This document shows positions 1-5,190 of a DNA stretch of 5,428 nt, in pieces (the first letter of the stretch is position 1; the number at the start of each line of letters is the position of its first letter). The notes under the pieces were generated by a model. It saw only the letters and a program-made list of their open reading frames with translations, searched no databases and was not told where the DNA came from. Source of the stretch: CAYTSW01 sp964440605 (lineage in GTDB: Bacteria > Planctomycetota > Phycisphaerae > Phycisphaerales > UBA1924). The stretch lies in the NCBI GenBank assembly GCA_964440605.1, contig CAYTSW010000172.1, positions 1-5,428 on the forward strand, given 5' to 3'. The position numbers were made by a program, and so were the translations under genes.

Positions 1-559
1 CCATGGAGATCTGCTCGGCGGGCCCGATGACCGCGATGTTCGCCCCGCCCGACCGCTCGCGCACGAGGTTCACGTAGTCGCGCAGGTTGCCGCCGGGGAA
101 GTCGATGTCGAACGTCACCTTGGCTCGGGCGCCGCCTTCGCCGCCGCTCGGTTGCGGGACGGCAACCACAAACGTTGGAATCACCCGAACGTTCGCCTCC
201 GCCTCATTCTCGGACACCTCGAAGGCGTGGACGTTGTGCCCCATCGTCCGCGGCAGGTCGACCATCGTCCGGATGGAGACGGATCGCAGTTCCACCCGGC
301 CCAGGCGGTACTGCTCGGCCCCGGGCGGCGTCACGATGTTCGCATCGTCTCCCACCGCTCTGGCAACGGCCTGCAGGTAGTCGGCAAGCGTGCCGCCCTG
401 AAAGCGCAGCGAATACACCTTGTCGACATCCGGCGAAACCGATGCTGGGCCCCCCACGGGCCGCGGCTCGGCGACGGTGCGCGGCTCCTGAGCGAGCGAC
501 GCGACTGCGGGCGTGAAGGTCATGGCGGCAAGGATGGTGACGGTGATCAGACAACGCAT
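1..559 (-). CDS. Exported protein with two tandem STN-like repeats, C-terminus beyond the window
   Basis: An open frame of 186 codons runs leftward from the ATG at 559 to the window edge without a stop, so the C-terminal part is missing. The first 23 or so residues look like a signal peptide: a short basic start (MRCL), a hydrophobic stretch (ITVTILAAMTFTPAVA) and a likely cleavage after SLA. A low-complexity Pro/Gly linker follows to about residue 45. Residues 48-83 and 148-183 are two copies of one unit: YSLRFQGGTLADYLQAVAR matches TFDIDFPGGNLRDYVNLVR, and each continues with ANI and ends in (G/P)AEQ. The pattern F-x-GG-x-L-x-DY followed by ANI resembles the short N-terminal (STN) fold of secretins and TonB receptors. 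That family link is inference; the duplication is directly visible. The start is supported by a strong Shine-Dalgarno and the signal peptide. It is probably periplasmic or envelope-associated. It may be cotranscribed with the upstream aminotransferase, 91 bp away on the same strand. Function unknown. Confidence 0.8.
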   Translation of the reverse strand, partial: MRCLITVTILAAMTFTPAVASLAQEPRTVAEPRPVGGPASVSPDVDKVYSLRFQGGTLADYLQAVARAVGDDANIVTPPGAEQYRLGRVELRSVSIRTMVDLPRTMGHNVHAFEVSENEAEANVRVIPTFVVAVPQPSGGEGGARAKVTFDIDFPGGNLRDYVNLVRERSGGANIAVIGPAEQISM

Positions 560-565
560 GGGCGG

Positions 566-572
566 CTCCTTT
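566..572 (-). promoter_or_regulatory. Shine-Dalgarno of the exported repeat protein
   Basis: Read on the minus strand this is AAAGGAG, six bases before the ATG at 559. It decides the start of the exported protein: the next in-frame ATG, 12 codons on, lies inside the signal-peptide hydrophobic stretch. Confidence 0.75.
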
Positions 573-613
573 ACGGGTGAAAGCGTGCTGGTTCGCTCCA
601 CGGACGCCGCGCA

Positions 614-636
614 GCGGGCGACTTCGCGCCGCCCGC
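614..636 (-). other. Intergenic hairpin between the aminotransferase and exported-protein genes
   Basis: GCGGGCG at 614-620 and CGCCCGC at 630-636 form a perfect 7-bp stem with a 9-base loop. It lies 15 bases past the aminotransferase stop (651-653) and 55 bases before the next start. No T-run follows on the minus strand, so it is not a canonical intrinsic terminator. It could be an attenuator, an mRNA-end stabiliser, or chance in GC-rich DNA. Confidence 0.35.
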
Positions 637-650
637 CCGAGATTTTTTGC

Positions 651-1907
651 TCAGCCCGAGCTCAACTCGCCCACGAACGCCCCGATCCGCTCCACGCCCG
701 CCCGGATCTGCTCCTCCGAGCAGGCGAAGGTGAATCGGAAGCACCGCTCGCCCCCCGAGCCGAAGTCCTCGCCCGGGACGACCGCGACGTGGTGCTCGTC
801 GAGGAGTGCCGCGGCGAAGTCCATCGCGCTGTCGATCCGCTTCCCGCCCTTCGACGTGCTGCCGAAGTGGGCCGAGACGTCCGGGAACATGTAAAACGCC
901 CCCGTGGGCCGCGGGCAGACGAAGCCGGGGATGGCGCCGAGCAGGTCGTAGGCGATGTTCGCGCGCTGGCCGAAGGCGTCGCGCATCATCTCGACGTCGG
1001 GCTCGCACCGCTCGAAGGCCGCTCGAAGCGTGGGCATCAGGAAGGTCGGAACGCTCGTGGTGGACTGGCTCTGGAGCTTGCCGACGGCCTTGGCGAGCGC
1101 CCGACCGAAGTCGCCGGGGCAGGCGAAGTACCCGATGCGGAAGCCCGTCATGGCGTAGGCCTTGGACAGCCCGTTGACGGTGATCGTCCGCTGAGCGACC
1201 TCGGGCAGCGAGCCGATCGAGAGGTGCTCGATGCCGGCGTACGTGATCTTGTCGTACAGCTCATCCGAGACGATGAGCAGATCCGGCGCGGTCGAATCCG
1301 CGGCCTGGGCGACGACGCGGGCCAGCGCGCGCAGCTCGTCGGGCGTGTACATCGTGCCGCAGGGGTTGGACGGGCTGTTAAGGATCAGCAGGCGACTGGC
1401 GGGTGTGATGGCTTCGCGGAGCTGATCCGGGGTGATCTTGAAGTCGGACTGAGCCGTTGTGGGCAGTTCCCGGACCGTGCCGCCCGCGAGCTGGATCTGC
1501 GGCGCATAGCTCACCCACGCAGGGACGGGCAGGAGCACCTCGGCGGGGCTCTGGCCTTCGTCGGGCGGGTCGAGCAGGGCGTGAAAGAGGTTGTAGAGGC
1601 TATGTTTGCCGCCGGAGGAGATGACCACATGGTCGGGCGTCAGCCCCTCGATGTGGTTGCGTGCGGCCAGGTCGTGGGCGACCGCTGCGCGCGAGTCGGG
1701 GTCGCCGGGCACGGGGCCGTAGTGCGTGAGGCCGCGGTCGAGGGCGTCCTTGGCGGCGTCGAGGATGGGCTTGGGCGTGTCGAAGTCGGGCTCGCCCGCG
1801 GCAAAGGAGAGGACGTCGACGCCCTGCCCCTTGAGTTCTCGGGCACGAGCGCTGACGGCGAGGGTGGCGCTAGGAGCGAGGGCCTCGACGCGGCGTGCGA
1901 TCTTCAT
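651..1907 (-). CDS. Pyridoxal-phosphate-dependent aspartate aminotransferase (class I/II, fold type I)
   Basis: This 418-residue protein has the usual length of prokaryotic aspartate-type aminotransferases, which move an amino group between aspartate (or a related amino acid) and 2-oxoglutarate in the cytoplasm. The family landmarks appear in order: FAAGEPDFDTP near residue 35, SSGGKHSLYN near 97, W131 in PAWVSY, NSPSNPCG with the cofactor-contacting Asn181, VSDELYD with Asp215 and Tyr218, and NGLSKAYAMTGFRIGY with the Schiff-base Lys249 and Arg257. The substrate-carboxylate Arg391 is in CFRFTFA. Lys101 sits where Thermus-type enzymes carry a lysine that binds the acidic side chain, favouring Asp/Glu specificity. 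Prephenate or another amino-acid substrate cannot be excluded. The ATG at 1907 is chosen because the family N-terminus (MKIARRVEALAPSATLAV) begins there. The frame stays open upstream but only as antisense to rpsO. No Shine-Dalgarno is visible. It is divergent from rpsO with a 162-bp gap. I leave the symbol blank because aspC/aspB naming is not settled by sequence alone. Confidence 0.93.
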   Translation of the reverse strand: MKIARRVEALAPSATLAVSARARELKGQGVDVLSFAAGEPDFDTPKPILDAAKDALDRGLTHYGPVPGDPDSRAAVAHDLAARNHIEGLTPDHVVISSGGKHSLYNLFHALLDPPDEGQSPAEVLLPVPAWVSYAPQIQLAGGTVRELPTTAQSDFKITPDQLREAITPASRLLILNSPSNPCGTMYTPDELRALARVVAQAADSTAPDLLIVSDELYDKITYAGIEHLSIGSLPEVAQRTITVNGLSKAYAMTGFRIGYFACPGDFGRALAKAVGKLQSQSTTSVPTFLMPTLRAAFERCEPDVEMMRDAFGQRANIAYDLLGAIPGFVCPRPTGAFYMFPDVSAHFGSTSKGGKRIDSAMDFAAALLDEHHVAVVPGEDFGSGGERCFRFTFACSEEQIRAGVERIGAFVGELSSG

Positions 1908-1946
1908 GGCCAGAGAGTAACCGCTCGCGCCGCAACCCGTCGCGCG

Positions 1947-1975
1947 TTGTCCGCAGCCCGAAGATGGGCTATTGT
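1947..1975 (+). promoter_or_regulatory. Candidate sigma70-type promoter of rpsO
   Basis: TTGTCC at 1947-1952 (four of six matches to TTGACA) and TATTGT at 1970-1975 (four of six to TATAAT) are separated by exactly 17 bp. Transcription would start near 1982 and give a leader of almost 90 bases before rpsO. Such hexamers at ideal spacing are uncommon in this GC-rich sequence. The call rests on consensus matching only. Confidence 0.5.
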
Positions 1976-2007
1976 CGCCCCTCCCCGGGCGGTGGGGCCG
2001 GGCGAGC

Positions 2008-2028
2008 GTGCGCGGCCTGTCCGCGCGT
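2008..2028 (+). promoter_or_regulatory. Hairpin in the rpsO leader, possible S15 autoregulatory element
   Basis: GCGCGG at 2010-2015 pairs perfectly with CCGCGC at 2021-2026 around a CCTGT loop, and two G-U pairs extend the base of the stem (2009/2027 and 2008/2028). S15 represses its own translation through leader RNA structures in several bacterial groups, and its rRNA site includes adjacent G-U and G-C pairs, as this stem base does. The hairpin is seen; the regulatory role is inference. The stretch just before the rpsO ATG has no good Shine-Dalgarno, which would fit leader-controlled initiation. Confidence 0.35.
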
Positions 2029-2069
2029 TCCTGACACCAACGAGACCGCTTTGTCAATCGGATTGTTGC

Positions 2070-2339
2070 ATGGCCATTTCCGCAGAGCAGCGTGCTGAGA
2101 TCATCAAGAAGTTCGGTCGCACCGAGAACGACACCGGGTCGCCCGAGGTGCAGGTCGCGCTGCTGACCGCGAGCATCGTGGAGATGACCGAGCACATGAA
2201 GGAACACAAGCAGGACTACTCTTCCCGCCGGGGACTGATGGGGATGGTGTCCAAGAGGACCCGCCTCACCAAGTACCTCCAGCGCAAAGACCTCGGGCGG
2301 TATCAGTCGCTCATCAAGGAACTCGGCCTGCGTAAGTAA
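2070..2339 (+). CDS. rpsO: 30S ribosomal protein S15
   Basis: The 89-residue product has exactly the usual S15 length and is recognisable end to end. NDTGSPEVQVALLT (about residues 20-33), HKQDYSSRRGLMGMVSKR in the middle, YLQRKD, then RYQSLIKELGLRK at the C-terminus are hallmark segments. S15 is a primary 16S rRNA binding protein that contacts the central domain near the h20/h21/h22 junction and nucleates assembly of the 30S platform. The basic, His/Ser/Arg-rich middle segment is the rRNA-binding face. The ATG at 2070 gives the standard N-terminus (MAISAEQRAEIIKKFG). The frame is open far upstream, but that part is antisense to the aminotransferase gene and not S15-like. The Shine-Dalgarno is weak at best. 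An intrinsic terminator follows the stop, so rpsO looks monocistronic here, although pnp is the next gene as in many bacteria. Confidence 0.98.
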   Translation: MAISAEQRAEIIKKFGRTENDTGSPEVQVALLTASIVEMTEHMKEHKQDYSSRRGLMGMVSKRTRLTKYLQRKDLGRYQSLIKELGLRK

Positions 2340-2355
2340 GGCCCCACGGATCACC

Positions 2356-2393
2356 ACGAGCCGTCGCCCCAGCGGGCGACGGCTCGTTTGTTT
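2356..2393 (+). terminator. Intrinsic terminator after rpsO
   Basis: A perfect 13-bp stem (2357-2369 with 2374-2386; arms read CGAGCCGTCGCCC and GGGCGACGGCTCG) closes a four-base CAGC loop. One more A-T pair can form at the base, and the T-rich tail TTTGTTT follows at 2387-2393. It begins 16 bases after the rpsO stop. Confidence 0.92.
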
Positions 2394-2620
2394 CACGAGA
2401 ACCCTCGCCCGCATCCCATCCGGCAGAAGACGGATCGGCAGCGGGCGCCGGGCACTGCCCCCGAACCCCCACCGCCCCATCCCGACGCTCGCCGGGCTCG
2501 GGCGCCCCGGGACGAAGACTCGCCCGGTCGGGAGAGGGGACGGCCGATCGGGCACTCACGCTGGTTGTTGCTGGTCCGTGAGCGTCGCCCCTTCGGCCCG
2601 GGCACTGCCTGACGCCTCCT
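2394..2620 (+). other. Gene-free rpsO-pnp spacer, left part
   Basis: No credible gene is seen on either strand. Open frames here translate to Arg/Pro/Gly/Ser-rich low-complexity peptides typical of GC-rich noncoding DNA. The stretch holds one moderate hairpin (CTCACG at 2555-2560 with CGTGAG at 2577-2582, 16-base loop) and a short repeated word described separately. A promoter for pnp must lie here or in the leader if pnp is not only read through from rpsO. I could not identify a convincing -35/-10 pair; TTGTTG at 2565-2570 has no -10 partner at proper spacing. Confidence 0.5.
2449..2609 (+). repeat. Short repeated word CGGGCACT(GCC) in the rpsO-pnp spacer
   Basis: CGGGCACTGCC occurs at 2449-2459 and again at 2599-2609, and its first eight bases also occur at 2549-2556. 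The copies start exactly 100 and 50 bp apart. The words are seen directly; whether they bind a factor or are chance is unknown. Confidence 0.3.
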
Positions 2621-2714
2621 GCCTCTTCGTTTTCCCGATGCGCTGCGAGCGGGGCGACGGCGCGGTCGTCGAGCGGACGTAGCTCGCGCCCCGACCGTCA
2701 CCAGACGAAGAGGC
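2621..2714 (+). promoter_or_regulatory. Structured pnp leader with the Shine-Dalgarno buried in a long-range stem
   Basis: GCCTCTTCGT at 2621-2630 is a perfect 10-base complement of ACGAAGAGGC at 2705-2714, and the second arm contains the pnp Shine-Dalgarno (AAGAGG, 2708-2713). The 74 bases between can fold further: GGGGCG 2651-2656 with CGCCCC 2687-2692, and CGAGC 2670-2674 with GCTCG 2682-2686. Competing pairings exist, for example 2663-2668 with 2692-2697. In E. coli the pnp leader forms a long duplex cut by RNase III, after which PNPase represses its own synthesis. An equivalent control here is inference from the pairing and its position. Confidence 0.5.
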
Positions 2715-2722
2715 GATTGTCA

Positions 2723-4897
2723 ATGGCACATCTCAACTCCCCCCACGTCGTCGAACGCGAGATCGGCGGGCGCACCCTCCGCATCGAGACCGGAAAGGTC
2801 GCCAAGCTCGCGACCTCCGCGGTCGTCGTCACCTACGGCGGCACGACCGTCCTCTGCACCTGCGTCCGCGCCGACCCGCGGCCCGGGCTCGACTTCTTCC
2901 CCCTCCAGGTGGACTACCGCGAGAAGACCGCCGCCGCGGGTAAGTATCCGGGCGGCTTCCGCAAGCGTGAAGGGCCGCCCAACGAGAAGGAAGTCCTCAC
3001 GATGCGGATGATCGACCGCCCGATCAGGCCGCTCTTCCCCGACGGGTTCATCGACGAAGTGCAGATCCAATGCTGGGTCATGAGCCACGACGGCGAGAAC
3101 GATTCGGACATGCTCGCCTCGGTCGGCGCCTCGGCGGCGCTGGCGCTCTCCGACGCGCCCTTCGAAGGCCCGCTCGCCACCGTCCGCGTCGCGCGCATCC
3201 ACACCGACGACGGCGCCGTCTTCGTCCTCAACCCCACCACCTCGCAGATCGAGTACGCCGACCTGGATCTGGTCCTCTCGGGCCACCGCGACGGCGTGAA
3301 CATGATCGAGGTCGGCGCGGCCGAGATCACGGAGGAGGACATGGTCGAGGCGATCGCCTTCGGCTACGACGAGATGCAGCCCATCCTCGAGATGATGGAA
3401 GAGCTCGCCGACGCCGCGGGCCAGGAGGTCCGCGAGTGGAACTCCACGCTCCCCGCCGATGACATCGTCAAGAAGGTCAAGAGCGCTTGCGAGAAGGAGC
3501 TGACCAAGGCGCGGCAGATCCCCGGCAAGGCGGATCGTGACGCCAAGGTCTCCGAGCTGCGCAAGAAGCTGCTCGACGAGCACTTCGCCGAGAAGTCCGG
3601 CGGGACGTACGAGGAGCACGCGACGTCCGTCGAGCGCCGCAAGCAGGCCAAGGAGGCCTTCCGCCAGCTCGAGAAGAAGATCACGCGCAAGCTCATCGTC
3701 GACAAGGGCCTCCGCGCCGATGGCCGCGACATGCACGAGATCCGCCCCCTGGAGATGGTCTGCGGCATCTTCGAGCGCACCCACGGCTCGGCCTTCTTCC
3801 AGCGCGGCGAGACCCAGTCGCTCGTCTCCTGCACCCTCGGCACGGGCCGCGACGAGCAGATCGTCGACGGCCTCCTGCCCGAGTTCAGCAAGAAGTTTTA
3901 CCTGCACTACAACTTCCCGCCCTTCTGCACGGGCGAGGCCGGGCGTATCGCGGGACCGGGTCGCCGCGAGGTGGGCCACGGCGCCCTGGCCGAGCGTTCG
4001 CTGATGGGCGTCCTGCCCGACCCCGAAGACTTCCCCTACACCATCCGCCTCGTCAGCGACATCACCGAGTCCAACGGCTCGTCGTCCATGGCCTCGGTCT
4101 GCGGCGGGTGCCTCGCCATGATGGACGCCGGCGTGCCCATCCACGCCACCTGCGCGGGCATCACCGTCGGTCGCTTCGCCGACGAGTCGGGCAAGAAGGT
4201 CGTCCACGTCACCGACATCATCGGTGAGGAAGACTTCTTCGGCGACATGGACTTCAAGGTCTCGGGCACCCGCGAGGGCATCACGGGCATCCAGCTCGAC
4301 CTCAAGGCCCGCGGCCTGCAGATCGATGAGATCCGCGAGTGCTTCGAGTATGCACGCCAGGGTCGCATCTACCTCATCGACGAGATGGAGAAGGTCATCG
4401 AAGAGCCCCGCGAAGACATCAGCCGCTTCGCCCCGCGCATGGAAACTCTCAAGGTCAACCCGGACAAGATCGGCAAGCTGATCGGCCCGGGCGGCAAGAC
4501 CATCCGCGCCATTCAGGAGAAGCACGGCGTGAACGTCGATGTCGAAGACGACGGCACGGTCTTCATCTCCTCCCCCGATGCCGACGGCATGGCCGCGGCG
4601 CTCGCCGAGGTCGAGGCGCTCGCCGCCGAAATCAAGGTCGGGACGGTCTTCGAGGGGCGCGTGGTCTCGCTCAAGGACTTCGGCGCGTTCATCGAGCTTG
4701 CGCCGGGGACGGACGGCATGTGCCACATCTCCGAGCTCGCCGAGGGCTTCGTCAAGAACATCAACGACGTGGTCTCGGTCGGCGATCGCCTGAAGGTCAA
4801 GGTCATCAACGTCGACGAGCAGGGTCGGATCAAGCTCAGCCGCAAGGCCATCCTCAAGGAAGAGGCCGGCGCGGAGGAGCCCGTCGGGGCCGAGTAA
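2723..4897 (+). CDS. pnp: Polynucleotide phosphorylase (polyribonucleotide nucleotidyltransferase)
   Basis: The 724-residue protein is a full-length PNPase (E. coli 711), a trimeric phosphorolytic 3'-to-5' exoribonuclease of mRNA decay and RNA quality control. Domains in order: first RNase PH-like core about 10-240, with FRKREG near 79 and MIDRPIRPLFP near 96; helical linker about 245-325; catalytic RNase PH core about 326-565; KH domain about 572-632 with GKLIGPGGKTIR; S1 domain about 638-708 with KDFGAFIEL and CHISEL. Catalytic features are intact: GRREVGHG with Arg414, Arg415 and His419; the phosphate-binding NGSSSMASVCGG near 451; and EEDFFGDMDFK with Asp504, Asp510 and Lys512, matching E. 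coli Asp486, Asp492 and Lys494. The ATG at 2723 is preferred over the in-frame TTG at 2717 because the Shine-Dalgarno AAGAGG ends nine bases before the ATG but only three before the TTG. An acidic tail ends the protein. It follows rpsO, as in many bacteria, but after a terminator and a long gap. An intrinsic terminator closes the gene. Confidence 0.98.
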   Translation: MAHLNSPHVVEREIGGRTLRIETGKVAKLATSAVVVTYGGTTVLCTCVRADPRPGLDFFPLQVDYREKTAAAGKYPGGFRKREGPPNEKEVLTMRMIDRPIRPLFPDGFIDEVQIQCWVMSHDGENDSDMLASVGASAALALSDAPFEGPLATVRVARIHTDDGAVFVLNPTTSQIEYADLDLVLSGHRDGVNMIEVGAAEITEEDMVEAIAFGYDEMQPILEMMEELADAAGQEVREWNSTLPADDIVKKVKSACEKELTKARQIPGKADRDAKVSELRKKLLDEHFAEKSGGTYEEHATSVERRKQAKEAFRQLEKKITRKLIVDKGLRADGRDMHEIRPLEMVCGIFERTHGSAFFQRGETQSLVSCTLGTGRDEQIVDGLLPEFSKKFYLHYNFPPFCTGEAGRIAGPGRREVGHGALAERSLMGVLPDPEDFPYTIRLVSDITESNGSSSMASVCGGCLAMMDAGVPIHATCAGITVGRFADESGKKVVHVTDIIGEEDFFGDMDFKVSGTREGITGIQLDLKARGLQIDEIRECFEYARQGRIYLIDEMEKVIEEPREDISRFAPRMETLKVNPDKIGKLIGPGGKTIRAIQEKHGVNVDVEDDGTVFISSPDADGMAAALAEVEALAAEIKVGTVFEGRVVSLKDFGAFIELAPGTDGMCHISELAEGFVKNINDVVSVGDRLKVKVINVDEQGRIKLSRKAILKEEAGAEEPVGAE

Positions 4898-4927
4898 GCC
4901 GACCTAAGTCCCATCATGATGTAGGCC

Positions 4928-4960
4928 AACGGCCCTGCGGCGATCGCGGGGCCGTTTTTT
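4928..4960 (+). terminator. Intrinsic terminator after pnp
   Basis: ACGGCCCTGCG (4929-4939) pairs with CGCGGGGCCGT (4945-4955), 11 bp with one T-G wobble and a five-base GCGAT loop, followed directly by a T-run to 4960. It lies about 30 bases after the pnp stop, so the cold-shock gene downstream needs its own promoter. Confidence 0.92.
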
Positions 4961-4984
4961 CTTCGAGCGTGAAGAGTTTCCCCC

Positions 4985-5037
4985 GGTTCAAGACTTCGAA
5001 ATTGTTCCATAAGAGGTACTTAGATACCCTATATGTG
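4985..5037 (+). promoter_or_regulatory. AT-rich patch, probable promoter region of the cold-shock gene
   Basis: This is the only clearly AT-rich stretch in the window and lies between the pnp terminator and the cold-shock leader. Candidate elements are TTGTTC (5002-5007) as a -35 and either TACCCT (5025-5030, 17-bp spacer but a poor hexamer) or TATATG (5030-5035, better hexamer but 22-bp spacer) as a -10. CATAAG (5009-5014) with TTCAAG (4987-4992) is another option. I cannot choose among them, so only the region is called. A start near 5040 would give a leader of about 150 bases. Confidence 0.4.
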
Positions 5038-5040
5038 TCG

Positions 5041-5109
5041 CCGACCGTCGGTGGAGCCCTCGACGGTCTCGGACGCGCGACGCGTCGGGGCGCACCCGGA
5101 GTGCGACCC
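5041..5109 (+). promoter_or_regulatory. Three consecutive hairpins in the cold-shock gene leader
   Basis: GACCGTCG 5043-5050 pairs with CGACGGTC 5061-5068 (8 bp, 10-base loop). GACGCG 5072-5077 pairs with CGCGTC 5081-5086 (6 bp, 3-base loop). GGG-CGCAC 5088-5095 pairs with GTGCG-A-CCC 5101-5109 (8 bp, one bulged A, 5-base loop). None is followed by a T-run, so they are not terminators. Long structured 5' leaders are known for cold-shock genes such as E. coli cspA, where structure changes with temperature; the same role here is inferred from position. Confidence 0.4.
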
Positions 5110-5163
5110 GCGCAGCGCTCGCCTGGCGTGATCGGCTCAGTCGGCCCCCGCAAGCCGGCGCTC

Positions 5164-5184
5164 GCGCTCCTCGTTGCAGGAGGC
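5164..5184 (+). promoter_or_regulatory. Shine-Dalgarno of the cold-shock gene inside a small hairpin
   Basis: AGGAGG at 5178-5183 is a near-ideal Shine-Dalgarno, seven bases before the ATG at 5191, and fixes that start. CTCCT at 5167-5171 is a perfect complement of AGGAG at 5178-5182 across a six-base loop, and two more pairs (5165/5183, 5164/5184) can form past a single-base bulge. The ribosome site could therefore be partly occluded. Confidence 0.5.
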
Positions 5185-5190
5185 AGGACC

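Noticed and set aside
513..2069. Long plus-strand open frame that runs into rpsO and would add more than 500 residues before S15
   Set aside because: It is the antisense of the aminotransferase gene, its translation is Arg/Gly/Ala/Val-rich without any family motif, and S15 has its normal 89-residue length from the ATG at 2070.
1908..2555. N-terminal extension of the aminotransferase frame across rpsO
   Set aside because: The extension is antisense to rpsO, and the family N-terminus fits the ATG at 1907.
2614..2622. GCCTCCTGC in the pnp leader is a perfect 9-base complement of the cold-shock gene's ribosome site (5176-5184), suggesting RNA-RNA crosstalk
   Set aside because: Most of the match is the CCTCCT core that complements any strong Shine-Dalgarno, so it carries little information.
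2393..2701. 102-codon minus-strand frame in the rpsO-pnp spacer
   Set aside because: Arg/Gly/Ser low-complexity translation with no recognisable motif, and it covers the structured pnp leader.
2720..4726. 668-codon minus-strand open frame opposite pnp
   Set aside because: Stop-free antisense frames are expected in GC-rich coding DNA. The product is a Leu/Ala/Asp/Val-rich pseudo-sequence and pnp itself is unambiguous.
5011..5026. Resemblance of AGGTACTTAGA to the E. coli cold box
   Set aside because: The similarity is short and needs a gap; it is also too close to or within the presumed promoter to be a leader element with confidence.
5020..5030. TTAGATACCCT, identical to part of a universally conserved 16S rRNA segment
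   Set aside because: The match stops at 11 bases and the flanks are unlike 16S rRNA, so it is not an rRNA fragment; most likely chance.
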